21,440 nucleotides of DNA. Source: Amanita rubescens. Lineage: Eukaryota; Basidiomycota; Agaricomycetes; Agaricales; Amanitaceae. Made by a program: the position numbers and the translations under genes. The notes below the pieces were generated by a model. The model did no database searches. It saw only the letters and a program-made list of their open reading frames with translations, and was not told the DNA's origin. Of this stretch, positions 12,348-21,440 are shown in pieces. The stretch's first letter is position 1; every line of letters starts with the position of its first letter. The DNA lies in contig WION01000752.1 in the NCBI GenBank assembly GCA_015039365.1, positions 1-21,440 on the forward strand, given 5' to 3'.

Positions 12348-13939
12348 ATGTCGCTCTCCAACAAGTTGTCCATTACTGACCTGTCTTTGGAGGGAAAGCG
12401 TGTGTTGATACGTGTAGACTTCAATGTGCCTATTCAGGACGGCAAGATCACCAATCCTGCCGTAGGCAAATCCATATGCCCATCCCATACTGGCTCATCC
12501 GTTTACAATCACAGCGTATTGTCGCGGCTCTGCCCACCATTAATTATGCGCTAGATCATGGTCTGTTCCCTTATTCACTTGATCATTGCTTTTCCGACCT
12601 TTTTCCAGGCGCCAAGTCTGTCATATTGATGTCCCATCTTGGGCGTCCGGACGGAAAGGTTGTCCAGAAGTACACATTGCGCCCCGTAGCCGAAGAGCTT
12701 AAGAGGTTGATCAATAAGCCCGTTACGTTCCTGCCAGACTGCGTGGGCCCTGAGATTAAGGAAAAGGTCAATGCAGCCACCCCTGGCTCGGTCTTTCTAT
12801 TGGAAAACCTCCGTTTCCATATTGAAGAAGAAGGGTCTGTGAAAAATGTCGATGGAAGCAAGACGAGAGCCGACCCAGCAAAGGTGACAGAATTTCGGCA
12901 AGGCCTTACAAGCCTCGGCGATGTGTACATTAACGATGCATTTGGGACGGCTCACCGTGCTCATTCTAGCATGGTTGGCATTAACTTGCCCCAGAGAGCT
13001 GCAGGATTCCTGGTAAAGAAGGAACTTGAATACTTTGCAAAAGCCTTGGAAAACCCCGAAAAACCATTCTTAGCTATTTTGGGCGGTGCAAAGGTTTCCG
13101 ACAAGATTCAATTGATAGAGAATATGCTAGATAAAGTGCGCACCACAGATTGCACATAATTACCTAGCTCACATTGACAGGTCGATTCTCTCATCATTGC
13201 AGGCGGCATGGCATTCACCTTCAAAAAAACACTGGATAATATTCCCGTATGACTCCATCTCACGTCTTTATGCGCGTATCTGATTGTAAACAGATTGGGA
13301 ATTCACTTTTCGACGTTCCAGGAGCAGAAAAAGTCAAACATCTTGTAGAAAAGGCCAAGGCGAACGACGTCGACCTTGTGTTCCCTGTTGATTATATCAC
13401 AGCAGACAAGTTTGACAAGAACTCCAAGGTTAGTTATTGCTTACATACAAATCCATTGCTCATATTCGGGCAGACTGGAGCTGCAGATGATACAACTGGC
13501 ATTCCTGATGGTTGGATGGGTCTTGATGTTGGACCAAAAAGCAGGGAATTGTTCCGTACGACCGTTTTAGCGGCCAAGACCATTTTGTGGAATGGGTATG
13601 AACTTAATATCTGACCTACACGCGTCACGAGCATTTTTTAGTCCACCTGGGGTATTTGAATTCCCCGCCTTTGCTGGTGGGTCGAGGGCTTTACTCGAAG
13701 CAACCGTCGAGGCAGCAGGGAAAGGCGCTACTGTTATCGTCGGTGGAGGAGACACGGCGACGCTTGTTGCTGAGTATGGTACCGAGGACCAGCTGAGCCA
13801 TGTCAGTACTGGCGGAGGTGCTAGTCTAGAACTGCTGGAAGGAAAGGTTTGTGGCTTGTGACGTTTCACTCCGACCCCGTTGCTTAACCCAGATATATAG
13901 ACTCTTCCTGGTGTAGCTGAACTGAGCTTAAAGGAGTAG
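12348..13939 (+). CDS. PGK1: Phosphoglycerate kinase (glycolysis)
   Basis: Transfers phosphate from 1,3-bisphosphoglycerate to ADP in the cytosol. Eight exons, seven introns of about 45-54 nt, joined product 417 residues, the normal fungal length. N-terminal domain: [35 protein letters not shown] (substrate-binding signature), [56 protein letters not shown]-terminal nucleotide domain: [69 protein letters not shown] and [15 protein letters not shown]; the last exon supplies [12 protein letters not shown]. The start is the only ATG ahead of the conserved N-terminus. It is followed on the same strand by the demethylase gene after 111 bp. Confidence 0.98.
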
Positions 13940-14050
13940 ACAGAATTGCATCATGTTAGATACTGAAATTGAATCGCTTATCTCAGCCCTGAGGGCAAAG
14001 TCAGACAAACATTGGTTTCCTAGTGCTATCACTAACAAGCTCTCAAATTT

Positions 14051-16293
14051 ATGGCGCGTAATCGTCGTCGCGCAGCACGTACGAATACACAAAAGTCAAC
14101 AGCTCACTCAGCTTCATCGACTCGCTCCAATACCCCCGTTCGAGTCAATGAGCCGGAGGCTGAGAATATAACAGCTGAAACATGCCCTGCGTGCACCGAC
14201 GTGTCGAAGGACCCGTCAAACTCGGTGGACAAAGAAAGTTGGATCCGATGCGACGCTTGTAAGACGTGGTATCACTGGAGGTGTGTAGGTGATGACAGTG
14301 ACGTCGAAAGCATTGATAAATGGTAAAACAGTTCTTGGTTGCCCTACTTGCCTGACAGTTTGATTAAATACAGGTATTGCAATTCCTGCCTCATGGCTGA
14401 TCCTGGTCGCTCTATCACCTTCAAGGCACCCACTCGCAAATCTTCTCGTAGAAAAGCACAAAGAGATTATGCTAACCTCAATTCAGGGCAAACATCTGAT
14501 CCTCAGCGTTGGTTAAAGATGTTAGAAGGCAAATTGATCAAAGCGGATTCTTTCAAACGCACGGCAGGCAGTTTGATGAATATTTCCTGGTTGGAAAATG
14601 ACGAAAATGCCATGACGGAGCCTATCATCGTCGAAACGCCAGATGGTTTGGGTATGAAAATGCCCGAAAAAGAGTTTTCGGTTAAGGATGTCGTAGATTG
14701 CGTTGGTGCAGAAACACCTGTCGAGGTTATTGGTATTTGCCATCTTTTACCTGTTCTTATTAAACACTGACAGAGATGAGATGTTGCAACACAGTCCACC
14801 TCTCCTGGGTGGACACTCGGGAAGTGGGCCGAATACTACATGCTTGAGCCTGCCTCGCGTGAAAAGATTCTCAACGTGATATCGCTAGAGATATCGGACA
14901 CTCCTTTAGCACAGACAATCTCTCCACCTCGTGTTGTAAGGGAGCTTGATTGGGTGGAAAACTTTTGGCCCAGCGCAAAAAAAGGGAAAGGCCAGTCCTA
15001 CCCAAAAGTGCAACTGTATTGCCTAATGGGTGTTGCATCAGCGTGGACGGTGCGTAATCATGTGCTTGACTGTCAAGCACTTAACGATAGTTTCGCTCAG
15101 GATTGGCACATTGATTTTGCTGGATCTTCCGTGTATTATCACATCCTACACGGCTCTAAGGTAATTGCAAATGGCATCGCGAATCTTCGCTAACGCCACT
15201 TAACCAGGTGTTTTATTTCATTAGGCCAACGCCGTCAAACTTAGCTGCATATGAAAAATGGTCGGGTACAGAACTTCAAAATCATACATGGCTGGGCGAT
15301 ATGGTCGATGAAGTTGTCAAGGTTGAACTCACAGAAGGGAATACTATGATTATTCCTACGGGGTGGATCCACGCAGTGGTAATATTCTCCATGTTTTTTG
15401 GAAGCTCAACTCAAATCATTCTCAGCACACCCCAGTAGACAGTTTAGTTTTTGGTGGCAACTTCTTACATTCTTATAATATTGCAACGCGTAAGGCTTAA
15501 TTCGCTCGTGGTGAGACATTTAATAATCGGTGTTTCTAGAGTTCAAAGTATGCAATATCGAAGCAGCAACGCAGGTACCGAAGAAATTCCGGTTTCCTAT
15601 GTTTACCAGGTACGGTGCACTGGCAAGTTTTTGACTTAGCTCATGTCGTTCAGGCTATGCTGGTATGTTGGAGACAAGTACCTGCGCGAGTTGAAGGCCT
15701 CAAGCTGGCAATCTTATCCTCTCCGAGTTAGGTCATCAATACTTGCTCTTGCAGAATACCTCGTCTCCGAAGTTCGTATGCTAGAAAAAGGTTCGGAGTA
15801 CAGCAGGAAGGAGACACGAGATCAAATTCCATCCGAGCGAATCAAGGATGCCCCTGCCCTGGCGAGAGAACTGCTATGGAGGGCTAGACTCCTTCTACAT
15901 GGGTCCGCGAGTGATGAAGAGGCCGTCAATAATGATTTCGGCAATTTCAAGGGAGGAAAGAGGAAACGCTCTACCGAAAGCCCAGGAGTAGACGACAGTT
16001 CATCGTTCAAAAACTTCAAGCCGAAGAAATGGGATAGCAGTACGGAAAAGGTGCTTGAGAAAGAATTGCGGACCGTTAGGTTATCAAGGCCTGAAGATGA
16101 AAAGTGGAAGGAGAGGTGGTCTGAATGGCGAACGTTGGAGGATGAGGGAGATGCGCAAGTTGCACAAGTAACGCATTTTCGCGATGTTTTGATAAGGGTT
16201 CGTAAGACTTCCCGGGGGTTAGAAAGGCAGCGGATTGAGCGTACCGTCGAGGAGTTGGTCTGGGAGCATAGCACGGAACGAGATACGACGTAA
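14051..16293 (+). CDS. JHD1: PHD-finger JmjC histone demethylase, JHDM1/KDM2 family
   Basis: 2-oxoglutarate/Fe(II) oxygenase that removes methyl groups from histone H3 (H3K36 in this family). Eight exons give about 634 residues. A basic N-terminus leads to a C4HC3 PHD finger at residues 45-96 (CPAC..CDAC..WYHWRC..WYCNSC). The JHDM1 core then shows [35 protein letters not shown] and [20 protein letters not shown] (the HxD iron pair). [22 protein letters not shown], and [13 protein letters not shown] with the third iron ligand His follow. [22 protein letters not shown] matches the helical domain after JmjC. The C-terminal 200 residues are charged and basic and less conserved. The second intron must end at GATGAG to restore VIDVATQ. 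ATG 14051 is preferred; ATG 13953 is in another frame. Confidence 0.94.
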
Positions 16294-16398
16294 TCATGAA
16301 TGATTTGTGGGAAAAAACCCTATACTATTTCGCCGCAGGTGACAGTTCTTGTCCTTCATCCACAGGCAGAAACAACTACAGACTAGTTCCTTTCTAAA
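16294..16398. other. Tandem intergenic spacer between the demethylase and SKT5-like genes
   Basis: The 105-bp spacer holds the 3' UTR of the demethylase and the promoter of the next gene. No distinct motif was recognised. If the downstream gene starts at ATG 16545 rather than 16399, the spacer is 251 bp. Confidence 0.5.
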
Positions 16399-18380
16399 AT
16401 GCTTAACTATGGAGACCGCTCAACTATTCCAGAAGAAGGCATTGAGTCTATACTACGTGAGCTCCTTCCTGAAACTTGTCGCGTATTCTAATCCCTGCGG
16501 CCCTCATTGTAGCGGTGTCTGCTACGCGGCACGAAACGTATTCCATGTCTTCGGTGTCTAATCCAGAGCACACATCCAATTTTTCTGAGGATAGCGCAGC
16601 TAGTTCGGTTTACGATTCACTCGACCTCACTCACTTTTCAAGTTTGCGCATCAGCGACCCGGAACCAAGATATATAGATCCTCCTCATCGCCCCGCCTCT
16701 TCAACGTGCGTAAGGCCCATTCACCCATCTCAGGCTCCGAATCAACCTTTTTTATTCCAGCAATCAATATTTGCCTAATCACGGCCTTGGTAATGATCAA
16801 CATTGGCAAGAATTTGGCAGAGCCAATGGGTCACAGTTGCCGCGCTACAATGAAGATATACAGCGCTTTGATGACCTGCCCGTCCCTGGTGTATACTCCC
16901 AACGCTCGTGGCAAGGCGCATCAGATCACAATCCTTTGTATGCTGCTGCCTCCAATGTGTTAGGAATGGGTCCACCCCCAGACCCCACGTCTTCAGCTAG
17001 CGTAGCTCCTAATCTTCCACGTCTACAAGGATCGTCTTCCCTCAATTACTATCAGCAGGCGAGCGGCCCCAATTCATTCCCACCTGGTTCGCAGCCTCCC
17101 CCAACGTACATCCCAGAGCCAGAGATAGAACCTCGGCCGTCACTCCACCGTGGAGGAACCTCTGCCTCTACATCCCTCAATTCTCAGAAGAGTAAGGCGG
17201 TCGACCTGACTGCACCTCCTTACACCAAAGAGTATATTGATCAGTATCGACAACGAATCAAAAGTGATCCCGATCCCGAAGCCCATTTCTTGTATGCAAA
17301 ATATCTAATTGATGCTGCAAAACACATCCGAGCAACTGCGAAAGATCAACGGGCAGGGAAAAAGTATAGTGAAATTCTGGTCGCTGAATCCCTCAAGGCT
17401 ATTCGACGCTTGGCTACTCAGGGGGACACTTACGACGAAGCACAGTTTTTTTTGGCCAATTGCTATGGAACAGGGGCATTGGGTCTACAGGTGGATCATG
17501 AGCGGGCATACCACTTGTATCTGCAGGCAGCGAAGCAAAATCATGCAGCGGCAACATACCGTGTTGCAGTTTGCAACGAAATTGGCGCAGGAACGCGACG
17601 AGAACCTCCTAGAGCAAGCGCTTTCTACCGTAAAGCTGCTTCCCTCGGAGATACCGCTGCAATGTATAAGCTGGGTATGATACTGCTACATGGTTCGCTT
17701 GGAGAACAGAAGAATCCGAGGGATGCAATAAACTGGTTGAAAAGGGCAGCAGAACAGGCTGACGAAGAAAATCCGCATGCTCTTCATGAATTAGGGTTAT
17801 TATATGAACAGTTTGATTCCCAACTGGTCCCATACGACCCTGCCTATGCTAAAAGTCTTTTTACACAGTCGGGGCAGCTGGGTTATACCCCATCACAATA
17901 CAAGCTTGGACAGTGTTATGAGTATGGTATCTTAACATGCGCTGTTGATCCTAGGAGGTCTATAGCATGGTATACCAAAGCCGCAGAGAAGGGGGATGCC
18001 GAGGCAGAACTCGCATTGAGCGGGTGGTATCTGACGGGTAGCGAAGGGGTTCTCAAACAGAGCGATTCTGAGGCATATTTATGGGCTCGACGGGCAGCGA
18101 ACAAAGGTCTCAGCAAGGCAGAATATGCTGTTGGATACTACGCGGAAGTTGGCATTGGAATAAAACAAGATATTGAATTTGCCAAACGTTGGTATATGCG
18201 GGCAGCAGGTGGGTTACTTTTTGTTAGTGCTTCTACCTTCGGAACCAACGGAAGCCTGCAGCTCAGGGAAATAAACGTGCTATGAATCGCTTAACAGAAT
18301 TAAAACGTATGGGTAACAAGAGGTCAAACGTGGTTAGGCCGACACGACAGCAGGCGAAGGATGAATGTATAATATGTTAG
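16399..18380 (+). CDS. Skt5/Chs4-like chitin synthase regulator with SEL1 repeats and CaaX box
   Basis: Skt5/Chs4 proteins activate and localise chitin synthase (Chs3 in yeast) at the septum and membrane. Four exons give 605 residues. A Ser/Pro/Gln-rich disordered N-terminal third ends near PPYTKEYIDQYRQRIKSDPDPEAHFLYAKYLIDAAKHI, the family entry motif. At least six SEL1-type repeats follow (for example AQFFLANCYGTGALGL, AMYKLGMILLHG, PSQYKLGQCYEYGIL, AEYAVGYYAEVG). The last exon gives QGNKRAMNRLTELKRMG and ends CIIC, a CaaX box, so farnesylation is likely as in yeast Skt5 (inferred). The start is uncertain: ATG 16399 needs a 56-nt first intron (gtgagc..ttgtag with branch CTAAT) that splices in frame; otherwise ATG 16545 gives 575 residues. 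Confidence 0.88.
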
Positions 18381-18463
18381 AGTAAAGTCGTTGCAAAATT
18401 GTCCTAACAAGGACAAATATTGAATTGAGGCACGGCCAGAACCGTCTTGCATTGTGAACGTCA

Positions 18464-19109
18464 ATGGGAGCAAGTCAATCCAGAGCAGACACCAATAAGA
18501 AAGTTTTTCACAACGAAGTACCTATATCTGTGCGTGTCTGCTTCCACCCTTTAAATATTGGCTCATCGTTTTAGTTCTCCCAAGATGTCGTAGACCAACT
18601 GTCGGACCGCCTACAAGCGTCAGACGTGGTTCCCGAACGCCAATCGAGTATTGACGCTCACATTCGCTCTCGCATGCGAGCAGAATTAGGACACCTACGA
18701 AAAGAGGAAGAGCATGTTCGCAGAGAAATAGAGTCTGCTTTAGAGAAGGAAAATCTAGATCGAGAAAGAACTGTGGTTGGCATCTCGGAAAGTGAATCTA
18801 CAGTTGGAACGCTCAAAAGCAGCGCTGTCCTCTCCGAAGACTTGGAGCAGATACGGTCTAAGATCGACCGGTTTCATCCTCGCAAACGGTTGGAGCTTTT
18901 TCCTCAGGTGAAGAGTGCGGGCGAAACTGTTCTCTTCTGTTATAAGTCAGTCTCCGGCAATGTTCCGAGTTCTGCTTTGACGGTCCCATTCTAGACGCAA
19001 TCAAAATAATTCACTTGATTGTTGGCGAGAGGTGAAGTTATTCAAAGATGCTGTTGCCGCGGTGGAGCAGGTGCGGTTTCTCTTCAAAATCTGTCAGGCG
19101 CGAACTTAG
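18464..19109 (+). CDS. MIC19: MICOS complex subunit Mic19 (DUF1690 family)
   Basis: Mic19 faces the mitochondrial intermembrane space and joins the MICOS complex that shapes crista junctions. Three exons join to 183 residues. The N-terminus MGASQSRADTNKKVFHNEVP carries an N-myristoylation signal (Gly2, Ser6), as is typical for the family, followed by ISFSQDVVDQLSDRLQ. The middle is a long charged helix (RAELGHLRKEEEHVRREIESALEKE). The C-terminal part has a cysteine pair separated by ten residues (CYKRNQNNSLDC) and WREVKLFKDAVAAVE, as in the CHCH-like end of fungal Mic19. The first intron (gtgcgt..ttttag) follows PIS; the second follows the TAT codon of FCYK. Tandem with the SKT5-like gene, 83 bp downstream of its stop. 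Confidence 0.88.
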
Positions 19110-19209
19110 TATAATATAAAGGAATATCTCAAAACTTTCTAAACATTAGTACCTCATATACTATATAATATCCCCATCCCTTCTTCGTCAAATGTGTGAT
19201 AAGATCACG

Positions 19210-20021
19210 TTATACATCGTCAATAATCCGAGAAGTGGCAGTTTCATAAGTCGATACTGATTGTCGCTGTAGTTCAAAGGATGACGTTCCGTTTGCTTGC
19301 CAGTTATTTTTAATCAGGAATCTCTGTAAAGATGTCCCCACACCATTGCCCAATTCTGCGGGATCCATTTCATCGCTAGCAGTCGTATATGCGGAAGCAA
19401 GACTGGGAGCGGATGATTTGTTAGCCACTGTCCCTGGCAGAGAAGTGGCGCGTTGTCGTCCCGTAGGCGTGGCGTTTTCCTGGTATGAATTTGATTGCTT
19501 CGAAGGGGGTTTCAATCGCCGCAGCCTGACGGGTTTGGTGGACTTTGTTGGATCGAGGAGGCGCTTACTCGTAGGGATAGATTCCGTAGCCGTAGCATCT
19601 CCGGAATTTGCAAACCTGATTTTTGGCTCTGGGATCTGGACCGACGGGGACAAATGAAGTCCGGATAAATTCTGAGACCGCTGAGATATGGTTGCATTGT
19701 GGTGCGTGTTCCTGAGGGTCTGTAGCTGTGATTCCTAAATGTAAGATTTTATAGGTAAGAAACAATGTATTATATGGCGAGTGTTTGTGTACCCACAATT
19801 TCAAGACGCTCTTTCAACTGCTTTCGCTTGAGCGATTTGCCCCAGCAAACCCATCCGGTAGTTACCAACACCGCGAGCGAAGCACCGCCGATAATCCCCC
19901 CTACTATTGCAGCAACGGGGATTGGTTGATGGGAGAGATCGGAAGGCAAAGGTGTTGCCGTCTCCTGTGCTATCACTACTGTCGTAGTCGTGTATGGCGT
20001 TAGTGGTGTTAGGACTGCCAT
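19210..20021 (-). CDS. Small single-pass membrane protein, function unknown
   Basis: Two exons (20021-19797 and 19734-19210) join across a 62-nt GT-AG intron to 249 residues. No cleavable signal peptide is obvious. Residues 1-35 are rich in Thr, Pro and Ser and could be O-glycosylated; residues 36-60 form one hydrophobic Gly/Val/Ile-rich membrane segment (AAIVGGIIGGASLAVLV), followed at once by the basic stop-transfer stretch KSLKRKQLKER. The cytosolic tail of about 180 residues is polar, Ser/Thr-rich and basic (RRLKPPSKQSN) and probably disordered. Small proteins of this plan (S/T-rich ectodomain, GGxxGG membrane helix, disordered tail) are common in basidiomycetes and sometimes act as wall or stress sensors, but no function is supported here. 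Converges on MIC19 with 100 bp between stops. Confidence 0.75.
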
Positions 20022-20102
20022 CGTGTTTATCCGTGTGGCCCGTGTGGTAATATAATTGACATCGCACGATAATAAAATAGGCTACTATATATGTATGTCA
20101 TC

Positions 20103-21440
20103 CTACAAATTTCCGTCAAGCTCGGCAAGATGCGCTTGATTCACCACCTCCGCTTGGGCCATCAGCTTCTCCTCCAGAGAAACTATTCTTACCTCAACAT
20201 CATTCTTGTCGACCTCCAGTTCTGAGTAGCGCGCCTGTAACAATCGTTCCCTAAATTCCAACCGTTCCACTTCTTCTTTCAACGAAGCAACCCTTCGGGG
20301 GCCTGATATGTCTTCCTGATGACGCAAACGGGAAAAGCTGTCGTGATTAACTTTTAAAGCGTGATATTCTTCAAAAGCGTGAGCAATTCGCTTGTACAAT
20401 GACTGAGAGCGGGCCTGATAGCCACCAAGCGTAACATCCAGCCTTTTCTCCGCTTTTGCTGCCTTGGATGCATCCTTGACCATCAACTCTCGCTCATCCA
20501 TGAGAAGATAGTCATAGCCTGTTGATCGTTCTTGTGGAGGAAGGGTCTCGGGAGTTACCCAGGGTTCGGGCTGTAGGACTGTAAAGCAGCTGCCGTCGAA
20601 GAGCTGCCCAAGATGGGCTTTCATCTAATGCCTCACTTTCTGATAGGGAATAAAGGCCATGGCGAAGTTGATCCGGCTCCGTGTTAGGGAAACCGACCGT
20701 TGAAGCCAGTTCAGCGTGGATTGCGTCTTTCGCTTTCCCAATGTCGCGATCAGAAGCGAACTCATATGTCGATTGTTCAGCTCCGGGTTTATTTGTGCCG
20801 GGGAGAGGATGGTGCAATGGAAATCATGGTTGTAAAATGTGCGCCATTTCTGTGCGTATGATGGTGCCAGGCATGATCTTCAATAATATCGTGTCTTCCA
20901 TCATTGATGTTCAAACGTTGCAAAAGGGTGACCATATCTACGATAGCAGGTCGAGGTAGGTCCCGTTGAACAACAAGGGACCTTCTGGCCAATATTCTTT
21001 GCTCTTCTTTTTGCTTCAGCTGTTCCAACCTCGCATCGCGTTCAGTAGCATCTTCCTCGCGGATGTTGCTACCATCGGCACCTTCAGGCTCTATATCATT
21101 TTCTGGTACGATTAATTCAAAGTTATTTTCAGGCTTTGGCAGGTTGCGAAAATTGGCTTTGAGTGTGTGTTGCGCGGCAATGCGGGCAGCATCTGTGCCG
21201 TCCTTCTCGCCCACATTGATTGCAAGGTTATCACGTAACGGCGTCCTTAGTGGGGTGTGCGACAATTGAGCATGAGGAGCAGAAATTGCATCTGCCTCGT
21301 TCCGCAAAGGTGTTGCAAGTGGGTTAGGTGTGAACGCAACTTGATGGCGTGGCTTGGCACCTTCAAATCCTGTTCCTACCCCATCAATTGTATGCAATGG
21401 CGTGTTCTCCTGCCCCCATTAATGGCGTTGAAGATATGGT
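20103..21440 (-). CDS. CDC5: Cdc5/Cef1 pre-mRNA splicing factor, C-terminal part, frame-disrupted
   Basis: Core subunit of the Prp19/NineTeen spliceosome complex. Only the C-terminal region is present; the Myb repeats lie beyond the right edge. The visible upstream exon starts at 21409 after an intron ending gggggcag. It reads ENTPLHTIDGVG, RHQVAFTPNP, HTPLRTPLRDNLAIN, PKPENNFELIVPEN and VVQRDLPRPA, all matching Cdc5/CDC5L. Downstream come HHPLPGTNKPG, AIHAELASTVGFPN, SWAALRRQLLY, then WVTPETLPPQERSTGYDYLL, KDASKAAKAEKRLDVTLGGYQARSQ and a coiled-coil end with GPRRVASLKEEVERL. These parts lie in different frames with no canonical intron able to join them without losing conserved residues; there is also an in-frame TGA at 20826-20824. 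Each break fits one extra base in a homopolymer (see findings). An annotator may instead call a 40-nt intron near 20562. Confidence 0.85.

Noticed and set aside
12583..12930. Minus-strand open frame opposite PGK
   Set aside because: Antisense to a strongly conserved PGK exon.
13953..14171. ATG 13953 as start of the JmjC protein
   Set aside because: Its frame differs from the PHD exon and no splice is needed; ATG 14051 opens the correct frame directly.
15822..16274. Minus-strand open frame of 150 codons
   Set aside because: Antisense to the charged C-terminal exon of the JmjC gene; Ser/Leu-rich composition typical of a shadow frame.

Overview
The window is a gene-dense stretch of a fungal nuclear genome. 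Almost every gene is cut by introns of about 42-60 bp with GT..AG ends and CTNAC/CTAAT-like branch sites, spacers are often under 120 bp, and the families present (Skt5/Chs4-type SEL1 protein, DUF1690-type Mic19, JHDM1 demethylase, metazoan-like DDX41, Cdc5) fit a basidiomycete, most likely an agaricomycete. This placement is inferred from gene structure and remembered family content; no search was run.

Layout, left to right: the 3' end of an HRDC-domain protein, probably a RecQ-type helicase (+, ends 435); DDX41-like DEAD-box helicase (-, 823-3105); galactose-1-phosphate uridylyltransferase GAL7 (+, 3174-4537); polynucleotide kinase 3'-phosphatase (-, 4549-6385); NUDT5-like Nudix hydrolase (+, 6453-7538); ribosome-biogenesis factor SDA1 (-, 7575-10107); a coiled-coil protein of unknown function (+, 10170-11295); an RGG-tailed coiled-coil protein (-, 11435-12248); phosphoglycerate kinase (+, 12348-13939); a PHD-JmjC histone demethylase (+, 14051-16293); a Skt5/Chs4-like chitin synthase regulator ending in a CaaX box (+, 16399-18380); the MICOS subunit Mic19 (+, 18464-19109); a single-pass membrane protein (-, 19210-20021); and the C-terminal part of the splicing factor Cdc5/Cef1 (-, 20103 to the right edge).

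The left two thirds is a run of alternating head-to-head and tail-to-tail pairs. Divergent starts lie 62-99 bp apart (DDX41/GAL7, PNKP/NUDT5, SDA1/unknown, RGG/PGK) and convergent stops as little as 11 bp apart (GAL7/PNKP), so shared promoters and overlapping 3' UTRs are expected. The genes are mostly housekeeping functions (splicing, ribosome assembly, DNA end repair, glycolysis, galactose use, chromatin, cell wall, cristae) and do not form one pathway.

I see no mobile element, RNA gene, CRISPR or biosynthetic cluster, and no convincing new system. The points most worth a second look are the cluster of one-base frame disruptions in Cdc5, all at homopolymers; a DDX41 intron whose GT..AG splice does not keep frame; a GC-AG intron in the Nudix gene; a telomere-like AGGGTTAGGG motif in the PGK divergent promoter; and alternative first or last exons in three genes.
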